A stretch of DNA of 64,000 nt, taken from assembly GCF_014851565.1 (NCBI RefSeq), contig NZ_JACVAA010000004.1, forward strand, positions 124,001-188,000, read 5' to 3'. The notes beneath the pieces were generated by a model that was not told the origin of the DNA, made no database searches, and saw nothing but the letters and a program-made list of their open reading frames with translations. This DNA is from Pseudomonas sp. PDM15 (GTDB taxonomy: Bacteria; Pseudomonadota; Gammaproteobacteria; Pseudomonadales; Pseudomonadaceae). Positions 20,532 to 28,921 of the stretch are shown one piece after another. The position numbers and the translations under genes are program-made. The stretch's first letter is position 1. Every line of letters begins with the position of its first letter.

Positions 20532-21530
20532 ATGAGCAAGCTGTCCAACACGCCATTCTCCGTACTCGACCTGGCGCCCATGCGCGACGACGATATCGGC
20601 GCCGCGCCCGCCCTGCAGCGCTCCCTTGCTCTGGCCCGGTATGTGGAGCAGCTCGGCTTCTCGCGCATGTGGGTGGCCGAGCACCACAACATGGAGGGCA
20701 TCGCCAGTTCCGCCACCGCCGTGCTGCTCGGCTACCTGGCCGCCAACACCTCCACCCTGCGCCTCGGCTCCGGCGGCATCATGCTGCCCAACCATGCGCC
20801 GCTGGTGGTGGCCGAACAGTTCGGCACCCTGGCGGCGCTCTATCCGGGCCGCATCGAGCTGGGCCTGGGCCGTGCGCCGGGTGCCGACCAGGCCACCGCC
20901 CGCGCCCTGCGCCGCGACCGCCTGGGCAGCGCCGAGGATTTCCCGCAGGACGTCGAGGAGCTGGAAACACTGCTCGGTCCGCGCCAGCCCGGGCAGTCGG
21001 TGCTGGCCGTGCCGGGCGTGGACACGAACGTGCCGATCTGGCTGCTCGGCTCCAGCCTGTTCAGTGCCCAGCTGGCGGCGCAGAAGGGCCTGCCCTATGC
21101 CTTCGCCTCGCACTTTGCGCCGCGTTATCTGCACCAGGCACTGCGCATCTACCGCGAGAACTTCCAGCCCTCGGCCGTGCTGGACAAGCCCTACGCCATG
21201 ATCGGCGTACCGTTGATTGCCGCACCGAGCGACGAGGAAGCCGAGTTCCTCGCCACCACTGCCTACCAGCGGGTGCTGGCGCTGATGCGCGGGCAGAGCC
21301 TGGTGTTGCGTCCGCCGGTGGAAAGCATGGTCGGCCGCTGGCAACCCCACGAACAGCAAGCGGTCGGCGACTTCCTCGGCCTGGCGGTGATCGGCGGGCC
21401 GGAGAAGGTGCGCGCGCGTCTGGAGATCCTGCTGGAGCAGAGTGGCGCCGACGAGCTGATCTTCACCTGCGACCTGTACCAGCCCGAGCACCGCCTGCGC
21501 AGCTTCGAGATAGTCGCCGGGCTGCGATAG
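20532..21530 (+). CDS. Luciferase-like flavin-dependent monooxygenase (YhbW type)
   Basis: The protein has 332 residues and belongs to the bacterial luciferase-like superfamily, single-chain group. Motifs are [11 protein letters not shown] at the start, [25 protein letters not shown] near 45-70, and [25 protein letters not shown] near 110-135. Such enzymes use FMNH2 and O2; the substrate is unknown. GAGGAGG lies before ATG 20532. It stands alone between two terminator- or gap-bounded genes. Confidence 0.88.
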   Translation: MSKLSNTPFSVLDLAPMRDDDIGAAPALQRSLALARYVEQLGFSRMWVAEHHNMEGIASSATAVLLGYLAANTSTLRLGSGGIMLPNHAPLVVAEQFGTLAALYPGRIELGLGRAPGADQATARALRRDRLGSAEDFPQDVEELETLLGPRQPGQSVLAVPGVDTNVPIWLLGSSLFSAQLAAQKGLPYAFASHFAPRYLHQALRIYRENFQPSAVLDKPYAMIGVPLIAAPSDEEAEFLATTAYQRVLALMRGQSLVLRPPVESMVGRWQPHEQQAVGDFLGLAVIGGPEKVRARLEILLEQSGADELIFTCDLYQPEHRLRSFEIVAGLR

Positions 21531-21594
21531 GACGAACTTTGCCGCCGCCGCGTTCCTCTCAACTGGGTATCCACCCATTCGAGAGGAGCAGCAC

Positions 21595-22026
21595 ATGACC
21601 ATCAAGAAGACGGCTTCGGCCCACTGGCAGGGCGGCATCAAGGACGGCAAGGGTCGCATCTCCACCCAGAGCGGCGCGTTGAAGGACCAGCCCTATGGCT
21701 TCAATACCCGCTTCGAGGATCAGCCCGGTACCAACCCCGAGGAGCTGATCGGCGCCGCCCATGCCGGCTGCTTCTCCATGGCCCTGTCCAAAGAGCTGGA
21801 GGAGCGCGGCATGCTCGCCGAGAGCATCGATACCCAGGCCGAGGTGTGGCTGGAGAAAGAGGACGGCGGCTTTCGCATCAGCGCCGTGCACCTGAGCCTG
21901 CGCGCCAGGATTCCCGGCGCCGACCGCAACAAGTTCGAGGAGGCGGTGGAGACGGCCAAGACCGGTTGCCCCGTGTCCAAGCTGCTCAACGCCGAGATCA
22001 GCCTGCAGGTGACGCTGGACGCCTGA
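21595..22026 (+). CDS. OsmC family peroxiredoxin-like protein
   Basis: The protein has 143 residues. The two redox cysteines of OsmC are present: Cys59 in AAHAGCFSMAL and Cys126 in AKTGCPVSKLL. OsmC reduces organic hydroperoxides. Gly/Ala-rich spacing and the HWQGGIKDGKG N-terminus favour the OsmC rather than the Ohr subgroup. GAGAGGAGC precedes the ATG. Confidence 0.92.
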   Translation: MTIKKTASAHWQGGIKDGKGRISTQSGALKDQPYGFNTRFEDQPGTNPEELIGAAHAGCFSMALSKELEERGMLAESIDTQAEVWLEKEDGGFRISAVHLSLRARIPGADRNKFEEAVETAKTGCPVSKLLNAEISLQVTLDA

Positions 22027-22033
22027 GCGGCAC

Positions 22034-22453
22034 TCAGAAGGTGCTGCAGCGCAGTACGTCGGCGCGCGCCAGCACCTGGCGGCCCTCGCCGTACAGCCAG
22101 CCCTGGGCCTTGTACTGCAGCGGCCGGGCCTCGATACGATAACGCTGGCCAGCGGCGAAGCCGTCGTAACGGAAGCGCAGGTGGCAGGTCATCTCGACCG
22201 GCTCGCTGCTGAACTCGCCGCCACCGCCGCCACCCGCCACCTCGAACTGGAAGCGCACCTGCAGCTCGTGGGCGCCGGGCGCCACCTGGAAGTAACGGCC
22301 GTCGCGGGTCTGCTGGTCATCCAGCTTGTGCGCCATCAGGGTGTAGCCGGGGCTGGCGTACAGTTCGACCCAGGCCTGCTGCGGGTCCGCCGGTGGCAGC
22401 GGGCTGGCGCAGGCACCGACGGCGAGCAGGGGCAGCAACAGGGGCAGGCGCAT
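22034..22453 (-). CDS. Small lipoprotein, paralogue of its upstream neighbour
   Basis: The protein has 139 residues. The lipoprotein signal is MRLPLLLPLLAVGAC with the lipidated Cys at 15. The mature part shares a series of motifs with the protein at 22495-22908: QAWVELY, DGRYFQVAPGAHELQVRFQFEV and FAAGQRYRIEA. The two are therefore a tandem duplication. I do not recognise the family. The Asp/Gly and alternating strand pattern suggest a small beta-sandwich in the outer envelope. Confidence 0.78.
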   Translation of the reverse strand: MRLPLLLPLLAVGACASPLPPADPQQAWVELYASPGYTLMAHKLDDQQTRDGRYFQVAPGAHELQVRFQFEVAGGGGGGEFSSEPVEMTCHLRFRYDGFAAGQRYRIEARPLQYKAQGWLYGEGRQVLARADVLRCSTF

Positions 22454-22494
22454 GGTGGTGTCCTCGACGATGGAGAAGGCCAGCATAGCGCCGA

Positions 22495-22908
22495 TCAGAC
22501 GGCGCCGCAGCGGCCCTCACGGGCTCGCGCCAAGTCTTCGCCGCGCTCGTCCTGTAACTGCGCCCAGGGACGGAAGCCGCGACTACCGGCCTTCAGCCGA
22601 TAACGCTGGCCGGCGGCGAAGTCGGCGTAGTCGAGGGTCAGCAGGCAGGTGCGCGGCAGACTCTGCTGCGCGCCGGTGTTGGCGGGCGCCACTTCGAAGC
22701 GCAGACGTACCTGCAGCTCGTGGCGGCCGGGAGAAATCTGGAAATAACGGCCGTCGTCCAGCGTTTTACCGTCTACCTGCACCGCCTCCAGGCGACCGTC
22801 CTGGCGCTCGTGCAGTTCGATCCAGGCCTGCGCTGGATCGTGAAAAGGCATCAGCAGCGAACAACCGCCGAGCAGAACGGGCAGGCAGAGCAACAGAGGT
22901 GAGCGCAT
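22495..22908 (-). CDS. Small lipoprotein (tandem paralogue)
   Basis: The protein has 137 residues. The signal MRSPLLLCLPVLLGGC has its lipobox Cys at 16. Shared blocks with the downstream copy are QAWIEL, DGRYFQISPGRHELQVRLRFEV and FAAGQRYRLKA, with two further cysteines (RTCLL and EGRCGAV) also conserved in the copy. The 41-bp spacing suggests one transcript. Function is unknown. Confidence 0.78.
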   Translation of the reverse strand: MRSPLLLCLPVLLGGCSLLMPFHDPAQAWIELHERQDGRLEAVQVDGKTLDDGRYFQISPGRHELQVRLRFEVAPANTGAQQSLPRTCLLTLDYADFAAGQRYRLKAGSRGFRPWAQLQDERGEDLARAREGRCGAV

Positions 22909-22951
22909 GACGGGCTTCCTTGGCAGAGGGGCAATGCAATAGGCTCGCGAA

Positions 22952-24016
22952 ATGCCTATCGCCCTACTCGACCGCCGCGCGCGGTGCCTGGTTCCGCTGT
23001 GGCTCGGCGTTCTGCTGAGCGGTTGCGCCAGCCTCGACTATTACGCCCAGCTCAGCCGTGGCCAGCTCGACCTGCTCGCCGCACGCCAGCCGGTGGCCCA
23101 GCTGCTCGCCGATCCCCAGGCCGATCCCGTGCTGCAGCGCCGCCTGGCACTGGCCCAGCAGGCGCGTGAGTTCGCCAGCGCGCACCTGGCGCTGCCGGAC
23201 AACCGCAGCTATCGCCTGTATGCGGACCTGCAGCGGCCCTATGTGGTGTGGAATGTGTTCGCCACGCCGGAGCTGTCGCTGGCGCCGCTGACCCACTGCT
23301 TCCCCGTCGCCGGCTGCGTGGCCTACCGCGGCTTCTACCAGCAGGGGCGCGCCCGTGGTGCCGCCGCCTTGCTGCAGGCCGAGGGCATGGACACCTATGT
23401 GGCGGGCATCGAGGCCTATTCGACCCTGGGCTGGTTCGACGACCCGATCCTCAACACCATGCTGCGCTGGGACGACGAGCGCCTCGCCGCGGTGATCTTC
23501 CACGAGCTGGCGCACCAGCAGCTGTACGTAGCCGACGACACGGCGTTCAACGAGTCCTTCGCCAGCTTCGTCGAGCAGGAAGGCCTGCGTCAGTGGCGCG
23601 CCGCCCGTGGCCTGGCGCACGGCGATGCGCATGCAGAGCGCATGCGTCGCCAGTTCACCGAGCTGATCCTGGCCAGCCGCGAGCGCCTGCAGGCGCTCTA
23701 CGCCAGCCCGCTGGACGAGGCGCAGAAGCGCGCCGGCAAGGTCGCTGAGTTCGAGCGTCTGCGCGACGAATACCGCACCTTGCGCGACGGCGAGTGGGGC
23801 GGCGATCGGCGCTACGACGCCTGGGTCGCCCAGCCACTCAATAACGCCCGGCTGCTGCCGTTCGGCCTCTACGACCAGTGGGTGGAAGCGTTCGCCACGC
23901 TGTTCCGCCAGGCCAGCGGCGACTGGGCGCAGTTCTACCGCCGCGCCGCCGCGCTGGGCGAACTGGACGCGGAACAACGCGAGCGAACCCTGGCGGCGCT
24001 GGCCGATCAGAACTAG
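22952..24016 (+). CDS. Predicted metallo-aminopeptidase lipoprotein (COG4324 type)
   Basis: The protein has 354 residues. A lipobox LLSGC places the lipidated Cys at 25. The zinc motif HELAH lies at 184-188 (VIFHELAHQQLYV), and NESFASFVEQEG near 200 supplies a plausible third ligand Glu. This is the pattern of the predicted aminopeptidases formerly called DUF2265. It is divergent from the paired lipoproteins and followed by a DUF1161 gene. The substrate is unknown. Confidence 0.85.
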   Translation: MPIALLDRRARCLVPLWLGVLLSGCASLDYYAQLSRGQLDLLAARQPVAQLLADPQADPVLQRRLALAQQAREFASAHLALPDNRSYRLYADLQRPYVVWNVFATPELSLAPLTHCFPVAGCVAYRGFYQQGRARGAAALLQAEGMDTYVAGIEAYSTLGWFDDPILNTMLRWDDERLAAVIFHELAHQQLYVADDTAFNESFASFVEQEGLRQWRAARGLAHGDAHAERMRRQFTELILASRERLQALYASPLDEAQKRAGKVAEFERLRDEYRTLRDGEWGGDRRYDAWVAQPLNNARLLPFGLYDQWVEAFATLFRQASGDWAQFYRRAAALGELDAEQRERTLAALADQN

Positions 24017-24047
24017 AACTGCCTGATCCCATCCCGAGGAGCATGCG

Positions 24048-24278
24048 ATGAAGCGCTGGTTTGCGGCCGTCATGGCCACCCTGCTGTGTGGCGGCGCCCT
24101 CGCCGCACCCAAGCCCTGCGAAGAGCTGAAGCGCGAGATCGAGGTGAAGATCCAGGCGGCCAAGGTGACCAGCTACACCCTGGAAATAGTCCCGGCCGCC
24201 GACGTGGAAGACCCCAACATGGTGGTCGGCAGCTGCGAGGGTGGCAGCCGCAAGATCATCTACCAGAAGAACGAGTGA
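24048..24278 (+). CDS. DUF1161 family periplasmic protein (second copy)
   Basis: The protein has 76 residues. The signal peptide MKRWFAAVMATLLCGGALAA is followed by KPCEELKREIEVKIQAAKVTSYTLEIV and GSCEGGSRKIIYQ. It is clearly homologous to the gene at 20179, sharing both cysteines and the I-Y-Q ending. GAGGAG precedes the ATG. It lies 31 bp after the metallopeptidase gene and is probably cotranscribed. Confidence 0.87.
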   Translation: MKRWFAAVMATLLCGGALAAPKPCEELKREIEVKIQAAKVTSYTLEIVPAADVEDPNMVVGSCEGGSRKIIYQKNE

Positions 24279-24283
24279 GTCGC

Positions 24284-25234
24284 TCAGGCCGCCTCGGCGC
24301 GATAGATCCAGCGCAGGCCCAGCAGGGTCAGCGGCCATAGCAGGGCCAGCAGGCCGGCGCCCATGGCCACCAGCAGAGCGGGATGGAAAAGCTCGCTGCC
24401 GCGGTCGGCCAGCGCATACATCACCAGCAGGCCGGCGACCAGCAGCTGGGCCAGCATCCACACGACGAAGATCGCCAGGGCGGTCAGCAGCAGCTGCCCT
24501 GCTCTGAGCCGATGCAGGCGCGCCGGCAGCGCGCTCCAGCTGCTGGCGAACACCAGCGCGGCGCCGAGCAGTGGGGTCAGGCAGGCCAGGGCCAGCGGCA
24601 GGGCCGCGCTGTAACCCGGCACCACCTGTTTGATCAGGATGTCCAGGGTCTTCAGGCTCAGCAGTAGCACGCACAGAGCCAGCAGCGCCGCCACGCTCGT
24701 GCGCCCTACTGGTGCCGGTGTCCGGGCCTGCCGCGCGCCTAGGCGCAGGCCGAGCCACAGCGGCAGCAGGTTGGTCAGGGCGAAGGCCAGCAGGCCTAGG
24801 GGCTCGAAGACCAGCGGCTGGTAGAGCCCCACCAGACTGCCGTGCTCACTGAGCCAGCCATACAGGCCGGCGAGCAGGAAGCCGGACAGTACGCCATAGA
24901 GCAGGCCGGCCAGCACGATGGCGGCGGCAACTGCCAGCAGCACTCTGCCGGGTTTGACCAGGACCGCCGCATGGCGCTCCTGATAGCTGGCGACCAACAG
25001 GGTGGCGGCCAGCCCGCCGAGCAGGACGCTGCATAGCCAGCCCGGTAGCAGGTGCATCAGGTTGCCGAGCAGATAGTCGCTGAACTCGGCGTGGTTGAGC
25101 GCAGCCAGCAGATTGCCGACCACCAGGCTCTGCAGCATCACCAGTGCGCCCATGGCGCCGAAGGCGTAGGGCTGCTGCCAGGCCGGGCGCTCGGCGACCG
25201 GCTGGGGAACGGAAGTAGCGAAGGGGTTGGTCAT
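24284..25234 (-). CDS. Multi-pass membrane protein of unknown function
   Basis: The protein has 316 residues. After a short cytosolic N-terminus (MTNPFATSVPQPVAERPAW) about eight hydrophobic helices follow, with Arg-rich loops (ARQARTPAPVGR). No transporter or enzyme motif is visible. The start was placed at ATG 25234 because AAGGA precedes it; a TTG two codons earlier is possible. It ends 5 bp from the convergent DUF1161 gene. Confidence 0.75.
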   Translation of the reverse strand: MTNPFATSVPQPVAERPAWQQPYAFGAMGALVMLQSLVVGNLLAALNHAEFSDYLLGNLMHLLPGWLCSVLLGGLAATLLVASYQERHAAVLVKPGRVLLAVAAAIVLAGLLYGVLSGFLLAGLYGWLSEHGSLVGLYQPLVFEPLGLLAFALTNLLPLWLGLRLGARQARTPAPVGRTSVAALLALCVLLLSLKTLDILIKQVVPGYSAALPLALACLTPLLGAALVFASSWSALPARLHRLRAGQLLLTALAIFVVWMLAQLLVAGLLVMYALADRGSELFHPALLVAMGAGLLALLWPLTLLGLRWIYRAEAA

Positions 25235-25317
25235 CGGCAAAATCCTTTTCCAGGGCGCCCAGAGTATGTCCGGGGCCGCTTCGGGCCCAGCGCGCTAGGC
25301 AAAGGGCGTGAAGCGGT

Positions 25318-25860
25318 TCACCGGTCGTAGCCCTCGGCCAGGTGCAGGTCCTTGAGCTTCACGTAGTTGGCCGCGCTGTAGGCGAAGAAAGCGCGTTCCT
25401 TGTCGCTCAGCGCGCGGGCCTGCTTCACCGGGCTGCCGACGTACAGGTAGCCGCTCTCCAGCACCTTGCCCGGCGGTACCAGGCTGCCGGCGCCGATCAC
25501 CACTTCATCCTCGACCACCGCGCCGTCCATCACGATGCTGCCCATGCCGACCAGGATGCGGTTGCCCAGGGTGCAGCCATGCAGGGTGACGTTGTGGCCG
25601 ATGGTCACTTCGTCGCCGATCAGCAGCGGGTAGCCGTCCGGGTTGAACGGCCCGGCGTGGGTGATATGCAGCACGCTGCCGTCCTGCACGCTGCTGCGGG
25701 CGCCGATCCTGATTCGGTGCATGTCACCGCGAACCACAGCCATCGGCCAGACCGAGGCGTCTTCGCCCAGTACCACGTCGCCGATCACCACGGCGGATGC
25801 GTCGACAAAGGCGCGCGGGCCCAGCTGCGGGGCGCTGCCCTGGTAAGTTCGAATCGCCAC
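25318..25860 (-). CDS. Gamma-class carbonic anhydrase-like protein (left-handed beta helix)
   Basis: The protein has 180 residues. Hexapeptide repeats (VVIGDVVLGEDASVWP, GSIVMDGAVVEDEVVIGAGSLVPPG) build a left-handed beta helix. The putative zinc histidines are in DGSVLHITH and IGHNVTLHGC, as in the YrdA/gamma-CA group. GTG 25860 was chosen because AAGGAG lies 7 bp upstream. It is divergent from prlC. Members are often annotated as transferases, but the His pattern favours carbonic anhydrase. Confidence 0.87.
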   Translation of the reverse strand: MAIRTYQGSAPQLGPRAFVDASAVVIGDVVLGEDASVWPMAVVRGDMHRIRIGARSSVQDGSVLHITHAGPFNPDGYPLLIGDEVTIGHNVTLHGCTLGNRILVGMGSIVMDGAVVEDEVVIGAGSLVPPGKVLESGYLYVGSPVKQARALSDKERAFFAYSAANYVKLKDLHLAEGYDR

Positions 25861-25984
25861 GATAGTCTCCTTCAGGCTGCGGTTGCCGCAGATTGTAATT
25901 AACATGCCAGGCACTGCGGTTGTGAAAGGTCGTCTAAGACCCCATAACCCGATTCTGCATTCGCGTATTCAAAGGTGCCTCGCC

Positions 25985-28033
25985 GTGACCGCTGCCAATC
26001 CCCTGCTGCAAGACTTCGACCTGCCACCCTACTCGCTGATCAAGCCCGAGCATGTCGAGCCGGCCGTCGACCAGATTCTCGCCGACAGCCGCGTGGCCAT
26101 CGCCGAGCTGCTCAAGACCCAGCAGGCCAACCCGAGCTGGGACGGCCTGGTGCTGGCGCTGGACGAGCTCAACGCGCGCCTGGGTCGTGCCTGGAGCCCG
26201 GTCAGCCACCTCAACGCGGTGTGCAACAACGCCGAGCTGCGTGCGGCCTACGAGGCCTGCCTGCCCAAGCTGTCCGAGTACTGGACCGAGATGGGCCAGA
26301 ACAAGCCGCTGTTCGAGGCCTACGACGCGCTGGCCAAGAGCCCGGCTGCCGAAGGCTTCGACGTGGCGCAGAAGACCATCCTCGAACACGCCCTGCGCGA
26401 CTTCCGCCTGAGCGGCATCGACCTGCCGGCCGAGCAGCAGAAGCGCTACGGCGAGATCCAGATGAAGCTGTCCGAGCTGGCCAGCAAATTCTCCAACCAG
26501 CTGCTCGACGCCACCCAGGCCTGGACCAAGCACATCACCGACGAGTCTCTGCTTGCCGGCCTCACCGACTCGGCCAAGGCGCAGATGGCCCAGGCCGCGC
26601 AGGCCAAGGAGCTGGACGGCTGGCTGATCACTTTGGAGTTCCCCAGTTACTACGCGGTGATGACCTACGCCGACGACCGCGCCCTGCGCGAAGAGGTCTA
26701 CACCGCCTACTGTACCCGTGCTTCCGACCAGGGCCCGAACGCCGGGCAGAACGACAACGGCCCGGTGATGGCCGAGCTGCTCGACCTGCGCCAGGAGCTG
26801 GCGCGTCTGCTCGGCTTCGCCCACTACAGCGAGCTGAGCCTGGCCAGCAAGATGGCCGAGTCCACCGAGCAGGTGCTGCACTTCCTGCGTGACCTGGCGG
26901 TGCGCAGCAAGCCGTTTGCCGCCCAAGACCTGGAAGAGCTGAAAGCCTTCGCCGCCGAGCAAGGCGTCAACGACCTGCAGAGCTGGGACGTCGGCTACTT
27001 CAGCGAAAAGCTGCGCCAGCAGCGCTACAGCATTTCCCAGGAGGAAGTGCGCGCCTGGTTCCCGATCGACAAGGTGCTGACCGGCCTGTTCGCCATCGTG
27101 CAGAAGCTCTACGGCATCGAGATCAACGAGCTGAAAGAGTTCGACAGCTGGCACCCGGACGTGCGCCTGTTCGAGATCCGCGAGAATGGCCAACATGTCG
27201 GCCGCTTCTTCTTCGACCTCTACGCCCGCGCCAACAAGCGCGGTGGCGCCTGGATGGACGGCGCCCGCGACAAGCGTCGCGCGGCCTCCGGCAGCCTGAT
27301 CGCCCCGGTGGCCAACCTGGTGTGCAACTTCACCCCCGCGGTCGGCGGCAAGCCGGCGCTGCTGACCCACGACGAAGTCACCACCCTGTTCCACGAGTTC
27401 GGCCACGGCCTGCACCACCTGCTGACCCGCGTCGAGCATGCCGGAGCCTCCGGCATCAACGGCGTGGCCTGGGATGCGGTGGAGCTGCCGAGCCAGTTCA
27501 TGGAGAACTGGTGCTGGGAGCCCGAGGGCCTGGCGCTGATCTCCGGCCACTACGAGACCGGCGAGCCGCTGCCCCAGGCGCTGCTGGACAAGATGCTGGC
27601 GGCGAAGAACTTCCAGTCCGGCCTGATGATGGTGCGCCAGCTGGAGTTCAGCCTGTTCGACTTCGAACTGCACGCAACCCACGGCGACGGTCGCAGCGTG
27701 CTGCAGGTGCTGGAAGGCATCCGCGACGAGGTGGCGGTGGTGCGTCCGCCGGCCTTCAACCGCTTCGCCAACAGCTTCGCGCACATCTTCGCCGGCGGTT
27801 ACGCGGCCGGTTACTACAGCTACAAGTGGGCCGAAGTGCTGTCCGCCGACGCCTTCTCCAAGTTCGAGGAAGAGGGCGTGCTCAACCCGGCCACCGGCCG
27901 CGCCTTCCGCGAGGCGATCCTGGCCCGCGGCGGCTCGCAGGAACCGATGGTGCTGTTCGTCGACTTCCGCGGTCGCGAGCCGAGCATCGACGCCCTGCTG
28001 CGTCACCTCGGCCTGAGCCAGGAGGCGGCGTGA
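25985..28033 (+). CDS. prlC: Oligopeptidase A (peptidase M3)
   Basis: The enzyme has 682 residues. It is a cytosolic zinc peptidase that degrades short peptides, including cleaved signal peptides. The zinc motif HEFGH is at 470-474 (TLFHEFGHGLHHLLTR), and the downstream Glu ligand lies in the DAVELPSQFMENWCWE segment. GTG 25985 was chosen because the protein then starts TAANPLLQDFDLPPYSLIKPEHVEPA, the usual N-terminus; the frame extends to 25883 without a good start. The stop overlaps the next ATG by one base. Confidence 0.95.
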   Translation: MTAANPLLQDFDLPPYSLIKPEHVEPAVDQILADSRVAIAELLKTQQANPSWDGLVLALDELNARLGRAWSPVSHLNAVCNNAELRAAYEACLPKLSEYWTEMGQNKPLFEAYDALAKSPAAEGFDVAQKTILEHALRDFRLSGIDLPAEQQKRYGEIQMKLSELASKFSNQLLDATQAWTKHITDESLLAGLTDSAKAQMAQAAQAKELDGWLITLEFPSYYAVMTYADDRALREEVYTAYCTRASDQGPNAGQNDNGPVMAELLDLRQELARLLGFAHYSELSLASKMAESTEQVLHFLRDLAVRSKPFAAQDLEELKAFAAEQGVNDLQSWDVGYFSEKLRQQRYSISQEEVRAWFPIDKVLTGLFAIVQKLYGIEINELKEFDSWHPDVRLFEIRENGQHVGRFFFDLYARANKRGGAWMDGARDKRRAASGSLIAPVANLVCNFTPAVGGKPALLTHDEVTTLFHEFGHGLHHLLTRVEHAGASGINGVAWDAVELPSQFMENWCWEPEGLALISGHYETGEPLPQALLDKMLAAKNFQSGLMMVRQLEFSLFDFELHATHGDGRSVLQVLEGIRDEVAVVRPPAFNRFANSFAHIFAGGYAAGYYSYKWAEVLSADAFSKFEEEGVLNPATGRAFREAILARGGSQEPMVLFVDFRGREPSIDALLRHLGLSQEAA

Positions 28034-28296
28034 TGAGCGAGGTGAAAAAACGCTTCATCGCCGGCGCCGTGTGCCCGGCGTGCAGCGCGATGGACACCAT
28101 CAAGATGTGGGACGAGGACGGCACGCCACACCGCGAATGCGTGGCCTGTGGCTATGCCGACACCCTCAACGCTCAGGGCCAGTCGGTGCCCAAGGAAGTC
28201 GGCACCCGGGTCAACCAGATTGCGCCCAAGCCGGCGGCGAGCAAGGGCCAGACCGTGCAGTTCTTCCCCAATCCCAAGCTGAAGAAGCCAGAGTAG
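28033..28296 (+). CDS. YheV family zinc ribbon protein
   Basis: The protein has 87 residues. Two CxxC knuckles (CPAC near 15 and CVAC near 37) flank MDTIKMWDEDGTPHRE, the layout of the YheV/DUF2387 family. The C-terminus is basic and ends FFPNPKLKKPE. It overlaps the prlC stop (TGATG), so the two are translationally coupled, a link also seen in other gammaproteobacteria. Function is unknown. Confidence 0.88.
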   Translation: MSEVKKRFIAGAVCPACSAMDTIKMWDEDGTPHRECVACGYADTLNAQGQSVPKEVGTRVNQIAPKPAASKGQTVQFFPNPKLKKPE

Positions 28297-28360
28297 GGCC
28301 AAGGCGAGGCAGGTCGCTCGCCTGCTGCCGCTTCAGCCATCGTCATCGACAGGGACGTCA

Positions 28361-28855
28361 ATGAAGAGCCACTTCATCGCGCTAGCCTTGCTGGCGAGTA
28401 GCTCATTTTCCGGTGCCGCCGAAGAATTCGGCCCCTCGATCTACTCCGGCATGAATGCGCGCTTCGATCCGGCTGCCGAGGCCCGCTACCGCCAACCCGG
28501 GGCGGAGCTGCGTCTACTGCTGGCGCACCAGAATGCGAACACCGCCACCAACCATTTCTGCCTGCTGGGCTATCGCTGGGATTACGGCCTGGAGTTCGTC
28601 TCGGTGCACTGGCGCGAGGGACGGATGATCCTGCGCTGGCATGGCGAGACGGACTGGGCCGATGGTTTTCTCTCGGCGGTAGTGAGCGATGGTGTTGACC
28701 TGCAGACCGGCGTGATCGACGCCGAGGATTCGCGTGGCAGCACCTTCCTGGTCACCCGGCGCGATGCCGAGGGCACGCTCGAGGATTGTCGCAGTCACGG
28801 TCGTGAGTATGTGATCGAGCCGTTCACCGCGCCGCCGCCGGTCGAGGACGAGTAG
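28361..28855 (+). CDS. Secreted protein of unknown function (164 aa)
   Basis: The product starts with a short signal peptide (MKSHFIALALLASSSFSGAA). The mature part is rich in aromatic and acidic residues, with two cysteines (NHFCLLGY and LEDCRSHG) that could pair. I do not recognise the family. The ending PFTAPPPVEDE is low-complexity. It sits between the YheV gene and an SOS-controlled gene. Confidence 0.72.
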   Translation: MKSHFIALALLASSSFSGAAEEFGPSIYSGMNARFDPAAEARYRQPGAELRLLLAHQNANTATNHFCLLGYRWDYGLEFVSVHWREGRMILRWHGETDWADGFLSAVVSDGVDLQTGVIDAEDSRGSTFLVTRRDAEGTLEDCRSHGREYVIEPFTAPPPVEDE

Positions 28856-28882
28856 GCGCCGCTGGCGTGGCCGGGTGAATCA

Positions 28883-28908
28883 GAATACTGTTCATGCATA
28901 CAGTATTC
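28883..28908. promoter_or_regulatory. LexA (SOS) box
   Basis: CTGT-N8-ACAG at 28888-28903 is a perfect match to the gammaproteobacterial LexA consensus. It is extended to a 9-bp perfect dyad, GAATACTGT (28883-28891) with ACAGTATTC (28900-28908). It lies 14 bp before the radical SAM gene, so LexA would block that promoter. Confidence 0.92.
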
Positions 28909-28921
28909 TGGAGCATTGCCC

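Noticed and set aside
25934..28006. Open frame of about 690 codons opposite prlC
   Set aside because: Antisense to a clear M3 peptidase gene, with no domain and shadow-frame composition.
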